Source: Otis tarda
Taxonomy: Eukaryota; Chordata; Aves; Otidiformes; Otididae
DNA: 64,000 bases
NCBI GenBank assembly: GCA_026413225.1
Contig: JAPMTP010000102.1
Coordinates: 97,139 to 161,138, forward strand
Reading direction: 5' to 3'
The notes below the pieces were generated by a model. It saw only the letters and a list, made by a program, of their open reading frames with translations, was not told the DNA's origin and did not search any database. Of the stretch, positions 1 through 11,540 are shown piece by piece. A program made the translations under genes and the position numbers. How positions within the stretch are numbered: the first letter of the stretch is position 1; each line of letters begins with the position of its first letter.

Positions 1-564
1 TTTTATCTTTGCCTCTGCCAGTGGCATTTGACCCAGGTTTCTGGGCAGCATTGAACCTGGCTCTCTTGACTGCTCCTTCCTGTCAGTCCCTGGGCAGGTA
101 CTGTGCCTCAAAGCAAAGCAACGCCCCATTGTGCTGCAAGAGCAAGGCAACGTCCTGGTTAGGACCCAGACACAAGGTAGAGACAATCAAAGGATGATGG
201 GGGCCTGCCTGTAGACAGTGTCTCTGTTCCCTAATAGCCTGTGTGTGCTGGCATTGACAGCTGCCCTTCTGGACAATACAAGAACTTGAAACAACTTGGA
301 TGCATTTCCAGGTGTTATTTCAGAAGGGGAATATACTTCTGGTAGCTCCCAGATTCATTTCTTGCAGGAACCTGGAGGAGAATGCATGGTTGAAGCATGA
401 CCACAGCTTTTGCAGCTGTATGACCCATGACTGATACTCACAGCGAAAACTCAGCCAAGCCCTCTTGTATGTGATGCCAGTGAGAGTCAAGCTCTGTTCT
501 TTGCATACAAGTTTCTTTATGGGGCGGTGGCCGAGCGTCCAGGTGACTTTGGACTTTGGAAGTT

Positions 565-1089
565 TGCGAGCAACGGAGGAATGTACGACAAAACACCCAA
601 TATGAGTAATAAGCGTAGTACGATTTATTAGTCCCAGGTGCGCATATTTATATTGCTAAGATAAAATATGCCTAGTAATCATTGCGTGATTGGCTTAAGC
701 TCTAATAGTTACATTTGCATATCCCTCCTACTTGCAGTTAGCAAATCTGGAAAGTCCGTTAACCTGGAATGTCCCATACTTTTCATGTTTTCACTTTCTC
801 AGAGTCGTTTGCGATCTTCTTCAAGGTTGCTTCGTTTACTTTCTCACAGGAAGCTTCATTACTTTCTCACAGGAGGCCTCATTATTTTCTCACAGGTGGC
901 TTCAGTACTTTCTTACAGGTGGCTTCAGTACTTTCTTACAGGCGGCTTCAGTACTTTCTTACAGGCGGCTTCATTACTTACTCACAAGCGGCTTGAGTGA
1001 TGTCCTTGAGGCCTGCTGCTCACAAACATAACAATTCCATTCGGTCTGGATTGTTCACTAAGTGTCCCTGATACTCCAGGTATCCAACA
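565..1089 (-). mobile_element. Solo LTR in unit 1 with 6-bp target duplication
   Basis: The 525-bp element reads TG...CA on both strands and is flanked by the direct repeat GAAGTT (559-564 and 1090-1095). Units 4-6 show the empty site, with one GAAGTT in ggaagttctgctg. On the minus strand it has a TATA box (complement of 643-654) followed closely by AATAAA (complement of 624-629), as in LTRs where the poly(A) signal sits at the U3/R border. Six-base duplications are typical of alpha- and betaretrovirus-type ERVs; the family is not identified. No internal retroviral sequence remains, so it arose by LTR-LTR recombination. Confidence 0.85.
830..996. repeat. 23-bp minisatellite inside the LTR (unit 1)
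   Basis: About seven tandem copies of a 23-bp motif of the form cttcaKtactttctYacagg plus 3 bases lie in what is U3 on the minus strand. Unit 2 has one copy fewer, which accounts for the 23-bp length difference between the two LTRs (525 against 502 bp). Confidence 0.85.
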
Positions 1090-1881
1090 GAAGTTCTGCT
1101 GCTCTCTTGACACTGCAGATAAACCAAAGCACCCGCCAAAAAGCAGACACAGGTATTTCTAGCTTCTCAGGAAACCTTTTGGCTGAAGTGGCAAAGGCTG
1201 ATCCTTGCCTCCTGAAGAGCTTCACAAGCCAGAATGCATCTTGACACTTGTCCTGCCTTCAGCTGCAGCAACAACCAATGGTCCTGAGGCTTGAGGGGCT
1301 TCCCATGACATTACTGGTGATGGTGCCTTGAGACAGAGAAGTGTTATTTAACAACAATTAAAGCTACCCTGGTAAAATTGTTTTTTCTGTGTTGCCTGGC
1401 AATTTAGTATGATGCCTTTCCAACGCAGAGCATGGATGGGTCGATCTGAAGTTGGTGCTGCAGTGGAAGGGGACAGCTTGGCTGCTGTCGCTGCTGTGTT
1501 GGCTGCTGCCACAAGCGCAGTGGCTGACCTGGCTGCAGGCAGTGGGCTCGTCTCCTCTTCAGAAGGAACAACCCACAAGGTACAAAACGGAGAAAGCAAA
1601 GTTAATGGCTGAGCAATTTGTTGTACCAGAGGAACCTAGAGTTGAGCTCCATCCCCATGAATGCCTTAGCCAAGTACACTTGGAGCCTGCCATGGAAAAT
1701 CTGTAAAGATAAAGCTGGTGAAATGTGTCTTTTGTAAGATTCATCAGGAAGAGCTGTTGTGGAAATTAAGAAGTAGAAATTAATTTATTCTGCCCATCAC
1801 CTAGAAATGAAACATTGGTTCTACATTCCTAATTTTTTCTCTTGTTCTCTGGGTGGAAAGACTGTAATTTCTGGGTTAGAG

Positions 1882-2452
1882 CAGAACAGAATAGAAGGGT
1901 TCAGTGGGAAGGCACCTACAACGCTCATCTAGTCCAACTGTGTGACAGCGTCAGGGCTGACCAAAAGTTCAAGCATGTTGTTAAGGGCATTGTCCAAGTG
2001 CCTCTTGAACACTGACAGACTTGGGGCATCCCCCACCTCTCTAGGAAGCCTGTTCCAGTGTTTGACCAGCTCTGCGTAAAGAAATACTTCCTCATGACCA
2101 GTCTAAGCCTCTCCTGGCACAGCTGTGAACCGTTCCCATGTGTCTTATCACTGGATAGCAGGGAGAAGAGATCAGCACATCCCTCTCCGCTTCCCCTCCT
2201 CAGGAAGCTGTAGAGAGCGCTGAGATGTGCCCTCAGTCTCCTTTTTCTCCAAACTAGACAGACCCAAAGTTCTTAGCCACTCCTCAGAGAACATTCCTTA
2301 CAGCCCTGTCACCACCTTTGTGGCCGTCCTCTGGATGCATTCAAGGACCTCCACATCTTTCTTTTATTGTGTGGCCTTGCACTGCGCAGAGTATGGTGCG
2401 GCCTTACTGAAGGGAAGGCCACACCAACGCTAAATAGCGTGGGATAATCACC
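1882..2452 (-). mobile_element. CR1 LINE 3' end (unit 1)
   Basis: The plus strand reads as the complement of a CR1 3' end: cagaacagaatagaagggtt, then the 'tctagtccaactgtgtgac' segment, 'cctgttccagtgtttgacca' and 'tactgaagggaaggcc'. These match the conserved RT C-terminus and 3' UTR layout of avian CR1. The element is 5'-truncated, as most CR1 copies are, and its frame is broken. The upper boundary is approximate. Confidence 0.85.
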
Positions 2453-3229
2453 TCTTTTGCCTGGCTGGTTATGCTGTGTTTGTGTTGGTTTTGTTTTGTG
2501 AGGGGAGCTCTGGTGGCAGCTTCTGTAAGAAGCTTCTAGAAGTTTCCCCTTTGTCCGGTGGACTCAGCTGGGCCTAGGGTGGAACCGCCGCTGGCCAGGG
2601 CTGAGACGTGTGGTAGCAAAATGTTCCCTCCTAACGCCTCTGTGATTATCTACTTAAAAAGGGGAAAAAGAATTAAAAGGACGAACTGAAGCTGTGAAGC
2701 AGCTGAAGCGGGGGCAGAGACGGAGAGGCGCGAGCCTTGTGGGCCTTGTGGGCCTCACCCGCTGGCCTTTCTCCCGGCGGCCGTCTGGGCCCGACTGGGC
2801 CTGGCCCGGCTGCAAGAAGTGGAGAGATGAGATGTGAAGAGATCCCGAGAGACGCCTGCCTGAGCCAATTGTGAAGAATTTCTTGTGAGAGGAACGGCTG
2901 CAGACGCCAAGGTCAATGAAGAAGGAGGGGGAGGAGTAATGCTGCTCCTGGCAGAGACTCCCCTGCAGCCCATGGAGGCCATGGAGGAGCAGAGATCCAC
3001 CTGCAGCCCGCGGAGGTCCCCAGGTCGGGGCAGGCAGATGCCTGAAGGAGGCTGTGGCCCATGGAGGGCCCACGCTGGGACAGCCTTTCCCGGAGGGACT
3101 GCACCCCATGGAAAAAGGACCCACACCGAAGCAGCACCGCTCCCCACCCCCAAACCCACTTCCCGCCTTTGCTTACAGATCCACTATAGATGTGAAAAAA
3201 GAGACTCTTGATGAACTGCAAAAGTGAAC

Positions 3230-3235
3230 TTTATT
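3230..3235 (-). terminator. Poly(A) signal, unit 1 gene
   Basis: AATAAA on the minus strand, about 60 bases past the position of the ancestral stop codon; conserved in all six units. Confidence 0.7.
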
Positions 3236-6200
3236 GTAAAACATATGAAATCCACACTAACAACAACTAACAAGAGAAACAAACAAAACCTGTGAAAACA
3301 GCTTCTTCACAACAATCATAGTAGTAACAGTAAAGCAGAGAACCTAAAAAGAGCACGGATAATTGCCACCCCTAACAGCAACCAAATAAACATCCTCAGA
3401 CATGGCCAATCAATCTCTTCAACATCTTCGCCCAGAGCAGCGCCAGCTCCCTCTCTCTGCCCCCGCAGCAGGTCTCATGAAGCTAGAAGTGAAACAACAA
3501 CAAAAGGCAAACCTTAACAACCAGGAATGTTAAAGGAGACCTCTTGAGATCAATGATACCAACCTGACTGATGGCCTCGCATGGAGATCGCACACTTGAC
3601 TTGGCCTCTCCTCTTCGTCCAGCGGTGGCGGCTCGATAGTGACATTCTAATGATAAGAAAACATGACACCACCACAGCCAAGCAACAGGAAAAATAAAGG
3701 AATAAAGGAAAGGAGAAAACGTTACCACTGGTACATCCATGGGCATCTTGAAAATGGGTGCTGGAGGTAGTGACTCCTGCTGCTCAGGTGGTGTGAGCGT
3801 GCTTGGCACCTCGTGGTTGCCCCCGGGCTGTGGGTCAGCAGGGCTCACCTCCACCTCCTCCTGCGGCTGGGCAAGGGGAAAAGAGCAGAAGCGACGTGCC
3901 ATTGTGGCTTTTCCATACGGTTACAGAGGCTTACACTTTTGTTTTAGCCGTCACCAAGCCTACTCTCTCCTCACCTCTGCCAAGGTGGCACTGGGGCTGC
4001 ATCGTGCCCCTCGAATCCCAGGAGTCAGAGCTCTCGTGAACTGGCACCTGCAAGGAAAGGGTCAGAAAGCGCTGATGAAACCGTGAAGGCAGGAACAGGC
4101 ATGGCTTTATCCCCTCCTTGTTTGGCAAGTACCCTGCAAAAGGGGTCACTCCTGGCACGGGAGTGAACACCCTTACGGGCAGCGATTCTGCTGTTGCTTT
4201 GGCCCCTGGGCAACATGTGCGATACGCTCAGAGCACGACAAGGTGACAGAGATGTGCAGTGCCCACTTGCCAGGCGGTACGCCTGGGCAGAGAGCCCGCG
4301 GGAAGGTGTGATGGCGTCCTTCCCAAAATCCCAGCAGCAGCAGCATCCCTCAGTGTCCCCTGCTGAAGTAGCAAGTCTGCAGGCCAAGCACGCTTTGTTT
4401 TCTTTTATGGCGGATTGTCTTCTTTCTCCACCTCAGTTATTCCAGGTGAAATACGAGCTTTGTAAGAAGTGCAAATATCTCAGTGTCTACAGCTACTTAG
4501 AACAACTCCTTGCTGTGTCTTTGGGATCCAGACAACACCAGCCAGTGCTAGGATTGCCAGCTGACATGAACAGAGAAGTGGGACTTTGCCTTTTTCTGTA
4601 GGCAGCAGCTCAAAGAGCACAAAACTGTGAGCCTTGTGACCTTGCTGGGCTGTCTGCTCAGCCTTCCCCCAAGAGAGCTTCAACAAGTGCAAAAGGAGAA
4701 TTGCCAGCCTTGGAGTGCTGTGTTTCTCTCGATGTACGTCTTCTCCCAAGGGCAGGTGCAGGCTTCCTGTCTGGGGCCATCTCTGTGCACCTCGCAGATA
4801 GCTCCTATACTCAGAGCAGTGTTCAGAGCTTTGAAAGAAGGACAGCAGAGTCTGCTACACACCTGCACTCCTGGTTCTTCTTGCCCTGCTTGGGTTTCCT
4901 CAGTTGCCCATGCCTGCGAATCCCTGCCAGGTCTCTTTCCAACTTTCTCCTCTTACTCTCTGGTTGCCCATCACTCCCCTCTTCACAGGTTGGCTTTCTC
5001 TTTCTGGGTTCTTGTGAGGAGCCTGGCAACCTTTCCATTCAATCGTATTGTTAGACAGGTAAAACCATGATTAACCTGAGCCAATTCTGCTCTTAATAAG
5101 CAAAGCATGCTCATGTTACCTTCTTTCCCCAGATGGGCTCTTCAGGCGTTCAGTTTCTGGAGAGACTCGAGGCACCTGCCATGGAAATGTGGAAGTTGAC
5201 AGGTGGCAAGGATCTACCTGCCCAATTACTACCTTAGCTCTGAAAGGCAGCGCCCTTGGATGGCTTTGTTCAACCCAGCTGAGCCAGTTCTGGTGGCACC
5301 AGATGGGGACCCCCTGGCCAGGCCTGCTTACCTGGATGGGCTGGGGCAGCGTGCCGTCCTGGCTGCAGGGAGCTGCCAGGGGCCGACCAAAGAGAGCCCC
5401 CCTGGCACCAGAGCCCGACAGCCCGGGCACCTCTGCAGCGACTGAGGTCCCTCGTCGCCCCAAGGGCCAGGGCAGCCACCTCCACCTCCTCCTGCGGCTC
5501 CCGGAAGCAGCCTGCAAGAAACACACTGCGCTCACCAAACAGCCCCACAGCAGAAAGGGCCCCTGGAAAGCTGCACTGGCCCCTGGCCACGTGTGAGAGA
5601 TGGGGATGAGTGAGATTGCAGCCCAAGCAATCCTCACCTTTGCCTGGCCCTCAAGCAGCCTCTCCAGGCTTCTGGCGTGTAGCGTGGACGCCTGGGCAAG
5701 GGGAAAAGAGCGGAAGGTGAGAAGCCATGTGCCTGATGCTGGGCTGCAGCGGCATCTGTGGGCAGAGCGGGGCCGGGGGGATACTCACGCCCCTGCGGCT
5801 GCTCAGCTCCTTCAGCAGGAGCTTGATGGAGGGCAGCTGGGTGACACGGGCTCCCTGCACTCCTTCTGGTGGCCTGTGCATGGGCAAGGGGCAGGGAAAG
5901 AGCTGTGTGAGAGCCAAGCCCCCTTTTCCCTCTGCTGCCGGCCCAGGGAGCACTTCCAAGCTGCCCCAAAGCAGCCGGGTAGCGCCCAGCAGTGGAGCGG
6001 AGAGCAGCGGCAGTGGTGAGGACGGGGCTGGGCAGGTGTTGGCTGCGCACAGCTGGGCCAAGCAGCTGCACCAGCTCTGCCCGCTCAAGAGCTGCCTGCA
6101 GCTGTGGGGGCACCTCTCCCCAGCTCAGGAGCGATGTTTTTGCGCCCTATGGCTTTGCCTGGAGCCTCCCCGCGTGATGTAAGCACAGGTTTCCCGCAGG

Positions 6201-7076
6201 CTGCAGTGCCAGGCAGCACTTACCCAAGGAATGCGCTGAGCCACATGTCCTTCACTACCTGGCAGCTGCAGAAAGAGAGGAGAAACAGCCTGAGGGCCTG
6301 CTGTGCCCCAGCCTTTGGGCAGAGGCAGGCACCCACACAGCCCTGCCCCATGGGGACAGCCACAGAGGCAGGACAGAGCCCCGTGGGGCAGGACAGAGGC
6401 GCTGCCCACACCTCTGGTGGGAGGTAGGCCTGAGACTCACTGGAAAGTGATGATGCAGGAGCCGCGTGGACATATGAGGACAATGGAGTTGGTCACGTCG
6501 CCTTCCTCCTCCTCCTCCCTTGCCGCCCCTTGGCAGTGCTCAGCACCTGCAGCTGGCCCAGGGGCAGTCTGAGCTTCGGGCACAGGGCACCATTGCTTCT
6601 GCAGAGAGGAGCGGCAGGGAGTGAGCTGGAGGTGGCCCAGCCCAGTGGCTCCCCTCCAGCCTGCCCCTGCCATGGGCACGGCCGTGGGTGCAGGCAGCAC
6701 CAGGGTAGCGGGCACCTGGGGCTGCTCCTTGGCTGTCCCTGCCCTGGTGCCAGGGCCAGGCCTTGGCAGGAAAGGCCGCTGGGCTCTGCCAGTCTTACCT
6801 GGACTTGGCGATGAGCAAGCTGTCACTGAAGAGGAAGAGATCCCTCTTCTTCCTCACACGGCCCTGCCTCACCCACACACACTGGCCGAGCAGTGGCTTA
6901 GGTGGTGCCGGCTCAGGCACGCGCTGCTGCACGGGGTCAGGGTCAACCCTGCAGAGCAGACACAGACACGAGCGGGCGGGAGAAAGGTGGCTGCTGCAGG
7001 GCCCATCTCTGCCGACATGTGTCTGAGGTGCGGGGGGAGCCTACCTGGAGCTGCGGCAGCAGTTCACCTGGCCCAT
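3230..7076 (-). pseudogene. PH/RhoGAP-like membrane gene copy, unit 1 (broken)
   Basis: Degraded copy of the gene described in full for unit 3. The start exon (7045-7076, MGQVNCCRSS) and first PH exon (6799-6948) are in frame. The second PH exon (6441-6598) has lost one base. The exon before the RhoGAP exon and the RhoGAP C-terminal exon are deleted. The RhoGAP N-terminal exon (5332-5511) splices in phase with 5638-5691. The basic exon meets a stop early. The GT donor after the exon equivalent to 25357-25396 has become GC. In the last exon a lost GA dinucleotide brings a TGA into frame, and the ancestral stop TAA reads as GAA. AATAAA is at 3230-3235. Probably non-functional. Confidence 0.75.
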
Positions 7077-8084
7077 CCTGTCAAGGTCAGGAGAAGCTTG
7101 GCAGAGGATACACTGGTGGGACACCTCTGGATACACTCAGGACAGTGCCCAGCCGGCCCAAGAGAGGCTGCCAAGCGAGGTCCTGGTGCCAAACAGTGCT
7201 GCTGGGCAAGAGCTTGGCTCTCCCCAGCACTCTTGTGTGCTGGCACAGCGTCGTCCCTGCAGGCACTGGAGCCGTTGCCGGGCCGGCGCCAGGTCAACAC
7301 TCCATGCCATTGTGACCTCAGCCATCGCACTGGGGGCACTGTTGGCGCAGGGGCACTGATGACCTCTGCCCAGTATCCCCATGTCTCTCGTACTGGGGAG
7401 TCAAGACCCGGGCACAGAGCTGCAGGCATGGCCTCAGCTGCGCTGAGCTGAGGGGAAGGGTCACCTCCCTCCAGCTGCTGGCAAGGCTCTGCCCACTGCA
7501 GCCCAGGGTAACGCTTGCCGATGCCTTTGAGCAAGGGCACCTTGCTGGCTCCTGGTCACCTTGCTGCCCACCAGCACACTAGGACCTTTTTTGCCACTCT
7601 GCTTTCCCGCAGTTTTGCCAAGGTGCTTTGGGGCAAAGCTACGTGTGGATGTTTACTGGGATGCTTTGTGCTAAACGGGTGCCATCCACAGTCCGTCTCA
7701 TTTTTTTCGGCGGATCTCCCCGTGCCACTGCCGTGATGGTGAGAAGGGCGTGTTTCCTCCAGCCAAAGCAGTGGTCCAAGTGGAAAGGCTCTTTTATTCT
7801 GGGACAGGGACAAAGAGGATGCACCCTGGCCACACAGTCTAGAGACAGAGTTTCCGCACACCTCCATCTTCATCTTTGTTCTTTAACTCCAACTTTTTCA
7901 CACCAACAGTGTTTTTCACATAACATCTGGGTAAAAGGCAGCGCTTGGCACTCTTTTACTCCTCAGCCTCTAGAACATCGGGGGGCAAACTGCAAGAAGC
8001 AGAGCAGACCAGAATAGTGCCTCCGAGGGGGCTGCAGACATGTCCTGCCCACTTCCCACTCTTCCTGGGATGCTTAAGGCGGTC

Positions 8085-8165
8085 GGCAGAGGGAAGAAAG
8101 CCAAAGGGAAGGAATGTGAGGAGGGACAGAAAGAAGGACGGTAGGAAGGAAGGAAAGAAGTCAGG
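8085..8165. repeat. Purine-rich GGAA/GAAG tract
   Basis: Imperfect gaagg/aaggaaagaag repeats on the plus strand. The same tract occurs at ~30170-30240, ~38630-38700 and ~47190-47250 with different lengths, so it is a length-variable simple repeat upstream of each gene copy. Confidence 0.7.
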
Positions 8166-8898
8166 CAAGTGAGTGAGAAAGAGCGATCAGCACTCTCTGG
8201 AAGCCCTCTAGAAGCAGCGGTAGGAAAGAGTTTCCACGACTGCAATACCTCGTGCAGTGTATATTTGCAAAGCTGAGTGCCTGGAGAAGGACGCGTTGGA
8301 TGGCTGAAAAGTGAGAGAGGGGAGCACACATGTATTTTATCTTTGCCTCTGCCAGTGGCATTTGACCCAGGTTTCTGGGCAGCATTGAACCTGGCTCTCT
8401 TGACTGCTCCTTCCTGTCAGTCCCTGGGCAGGTACTGTGCCTCAAAGCAAAGCAACACCCCATTGTGCTGCAAGAGCAAGGCAACGTCCTGGTTAGGACC
8501 CAGACACAAGGTAGAGACAATCAAAGGATGATGGGGGCCTGCCTGTAGACAGTGTCTCTGTTCCCTAATAGCCTGTGTGTGCTGGCATTGACAGCTGCCC
8601 TTCTGGACAATACAAGAATTTGAAACAACTTGGATGCATTTCCAGGTGTTATTTCAGAAGGGGAATATACTTCTGGTAGCTCCCAGATTCATTTCTTGCA
8701 GGAACGTGGAGGAGAATGCATGGTTGAAGCATGACCACAGCTTTTGCAGCTGTATGACCCATGATTGCTACTCACAGGGAAAACTCAGCCAAGCCCTCTT
8801 GTATGTGACACCAGTGAGAGTCAAGCTCTGTTCTTTGCATACAAGTTTCTTTATGGGGCGGTGGCCGAGCGTCCAGGTGACTTTGGACTTTGGAAGTT

Positions 8899-9400
8899 TG
8901 CGAGCAACGGAGGAATGTACGACAAAACACCCAATATGAGTAATAAGCGTAGTACGATTTATTAGTCCCAGGTGCGCATATTTATATTGCTAAGATAAAA
9001 TATGCCTAGTAATCATTGCGTGATTGGCTTAAGCTCTAATAGTTACATTTGCATATCCCTCCTACTTGCAGTTAGCAAATCTGGAAAGTCCGTTAACCTG
9101 GAATGTCCCATACTTTTCATGTTTTCACTTTCTCAGAGTCGTTTGCGATCTTCTTCAAGGTTGCTTCGTTTACTTTCTCACAGGAAGCTTCATTACTTTC
9201 TCACAGGAGGCCTCATTATTTTCTCACAGGTGGCTTCAGTACTTTCTTACAGGCGGCTTCAGTACTTTCTTACAGGCGGCTTCATTACTTACTCACAAGC
9301 GGCTTGAGTGATGTCCTTGAGGCCTGCTGCTCACAAACATAACAATTCCATTCGGTCTGGATTGTTCACTAAGTGTCCCTGATACTCCAGGTATCCAACA
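8899..9400 (-). mobile_element. Solo LTR in unit 2 with the same target duplication
   Basis: 502-bp copy of the unit 1 LTR at the orthologous place, flanked by GAAGTT at 8893-8898 and 9401-9406. The shared insertion site shows that units 1 and 2 descend from one LTR-bearing unit. It is oriented like the gene and lies ~1.8 kb upstream of the unit 1 start exon, so it could act as a promoter or enhancer; this is inference. Confidence 0.85.
9164..9307. repeat. 23-bp minisatellite inside the LTR (unit 2)
   Basis: About six copies of the 23-bp motif, one fewer than in unit 1. Confidence 0.83.
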
Positions 9401-10188
9401 GAAGTTCTGCTGCTCTCTTGACACTGCAGATAAACCAAAGCACCCGCCAAAAAGCAGACACAGGTATTTCTAGCTTCTCAGGAAACCTTTTGGCTGAAGT
9501 GGCAAAGGCTGATCCTTGCCTCCTGAAGAGCTTCACAAGCCAGAATGCATCTTGACACTTGTCCTGCCTTCAGCTGCAGCAACAACCAATGGTCCTGAGG
9601 CTTGAGGGGCTTCCCATGACATTACTGGTGATGGTGCCTTGAGACAGAGAAGTGTTATTTAACAACAATTAAAGCTACCCTGGTAAAATTGTTTTTTCTG
9701 TGTTGCCTGGCAATTTAGTATGATGCCTTTCCAACGCAGAGCATGGATGGGTCGATCTGAAGTTGGTGCTGCAGTGGAAGGGGACAGCTTGGCTGCTGTC
9801 GCTGCTGTGTTGGCTGCTGCCACAAGCGCAGTGGCTGACCTGGCTGCAGGCAGTGGGCTCGTCTCCTCTTCAGAAGGAACAACCCACAAGGTACAAAACG
9901 GAGAAAGCAAAGTTAATGGCTGAGCAATTTGTTGTAGCAGAAGAACCTAGAGTTGAGCTCCATCCCCATGAATGCCTTAGCCAAGTACGCTTGGAGCCTG
10001 CCATGGAAAATCTGTAAAGATAAAGCTGGTGAAATGTGTTGTAAGATTCATCAGGAAGAGCTGTTGTGGAAATTAAGAAGGAGAAATTAATTTATTCTGC
10101 CCATCACCTAGAAATGAAACATTGGTTCTACATTCCTAATTTTTTCTCTTGTTCTCTGGGTGGAAAGACTGTAATTTCTGGGTTAGAG

Positions 10189-10759
10189 CAGAACAGAAGA
10201 GAAGGGTTCAGTGGGAAGGCACCTACAACGCTCATCTAGTCCAACTGTGTGACAGCGTCAGGGCTGACCAAAAGTTCAAGCATGTTGTTAAGGGCATTGT
10301 CCAAGTGCCTCTTGAACACTGACAGACTTGGGGCATCCCCCACCTCTCTAGGAAGCCTGTTCCAGTGTTTGACCAGCTCTGCGTAAAGAAATACTTCCTC
10401 ATGTCCAGTCTAAGCCTCTCCTGGCACAGCTGTGAACCGTTCCCATGTGTCTTATCACTGGATAGCAGGGAGAAGAGATCAGCACATCCCTCTCCGCTTC
10501 CCCTCCTCAGGAAGCTGTAGAGAGCGCTGAGATGTGCCCTCAGTCTCCTTTTTCTCCAAACTAGACAGACCCAAAGTTCTTAGCCACTCCTCAGAGAACA
10601 TTCCTTACAGCCCTGTCACCACCTTTGTGGCCGTCCTCTGGATGCATTCAAGGACCTCCACATCTTTCTTTTATTGTGTGGCCTTGCACTGCGCAGAGTA
10701 TGGTGCGGCCTTACTGAAGGGAAGGCCACACCAACGCTAAATAGCGTGGGATAATCACC
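10189..10759 (-). mobile_element. CR1 LINE 3' end (unit 2)
   Basis: Same CR1 insertion as in unit 1, with the same endpoints. It was duplicated with the unit rather than inserted independently. Confidence 0.85.
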
Positions 10760-11534
10760 TCTTTTGCCTGGCTGGTTATGCTGTGTTTGTGTTGGTTTTG
10801 TTTTGTGAGGGGAGCTCTGGTGGCAGCTTCTGTAAGAAGCTTCTAGAAGTTTCCCCTTTGTCCGGTGGACTCAGCTGGGCCTAGGGTGGACCCGCCGCTG
10901 GCCAGGGCTGAGACGTGTGGTAGCAAAATGTTCCCTCCTAACGCCTCTGTGATTATCTACTTAAAAAGGGGAAAAAGAATTAAAAGGACGAACTGAAGCT
11001 GTGAAGCAGCTGAAGCGGGGGCAGAGACGGAGAGGCGCGAGCCTTGTGGGCCTTGTGGGCCTCACCCGCTGGCCTTTCTCCCGGCGGCCGTCTGGGCCCG
11101 ACTGGGCCTGGCCCGGCTGCAAGAAGTGGAGAGATGAGATGTGAAGAGATCCCGAGAGACGTCTGCCTGAGCCAATTGTGAAGAATTTCTTGTGAGAGGA
11201 ACGGCTGCAGACGCCAAGGTCAATGAAGAAGGAGGGGAGGAGTAATGCTGCTCCTGGCAGAGACTCCCCTGCAGCCCATGGAGGCCATGGAGGAGCAGAG
11301 ATCCACCTGCAGCCCGCGGAGGTCCCCAGGTCGGGGCAGGCAGATGCCTGAAGGAGGCTGTGGCCCATGGAGGGCCCACGCTGGGACAGCCTTTCCGGAG
11401 GGACTGCACCCCATGGAAAAAGGACCCACACCGAAGCAGCACCGCTCCCCACCCCCAAACCCACTTCCCGCCTTTGCTTACAGATCCACTATAGATGTGA
11501 AAAAAGAGACTCTTGATGAACTGCAAAAGTGAAC

Positions 11535-11540
11535 TTTATT
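11535..11540 (-). terminator. Poly(A) signal, unit 2 gene
   Basis: AATAAA on the minus strand, equivalent to 3230-3235. Confidence 0.7.

Larger units (their letters stand above)
1..3229. other. Intergenic spacer downstream of the unit 1 gene
   Basis: No gene is supported here. The stretch holds the solo LTR (565-1089), a CR1 end (1882-2452) and, at about 1400-1710, a frame conserved in every unit that has this spacer. That frame encodes a leucine/tryptophan-rich stretch and then a short acidic tail, but it has no upstream ATG in frame, so I do not call it a gene. The rest shows nothing I recognise. Confidence 0.6.
1..8334. repeat. Tandem unit 1 (~8.3 kb)
   Basis: First copy of the tandem unit. 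The phase chosen here starts at the ttttatctttgcctctgcc sequence, which recurs at 8335, 30406, 38863 and 47415. It belongs to the subfamily shared with unit 2: it carries a solo LTR at 565-1089 and lacks two gene segments (~330 bp and ~420 bp) that units 3-6 keep. It contains a CR1 end and one minus-strand PH/RhoGAP-like gene copy. Confidence 0.9.
7077..11534. other. Spacer between the unit 1 and unit 2 genes
   Basis: This lies upstream of the unit 1 gene and downstream of the unit 2 gene, both on the minus strand. From the gene outwards it holds unassigned GC-rich sequence, a purine tract near 8085-8165, the solo LTR (8899-9400) and a CR1 end (10189-10759). The promoter of the unit 1 gene should lie here. 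The first ATG exon has no 5' UTR exon that I can identify. Confidence 0.55.

Noticed and set aside
830..996. Regular 23-bp repeats as a possible CRISPR array
   Set aside because: The repeats abut with no unique spacers and lie within an LTR of a eukaryotic genome.
1400..1710. Conserved plus-strand frame with a leucine/tryptophan-rich signal-peptide-like stretch
   Set aside because: It opens at non-ATG codons, has no consistent ATG in the five spacers that carry it and no partner exons; conservation is explained by recent duplication.
2227..2433. Short plus-strand frame inside the CR1 end
   Set aside because: It is antisense to the CR1 reverse transcriptase/3' UTR sequence.
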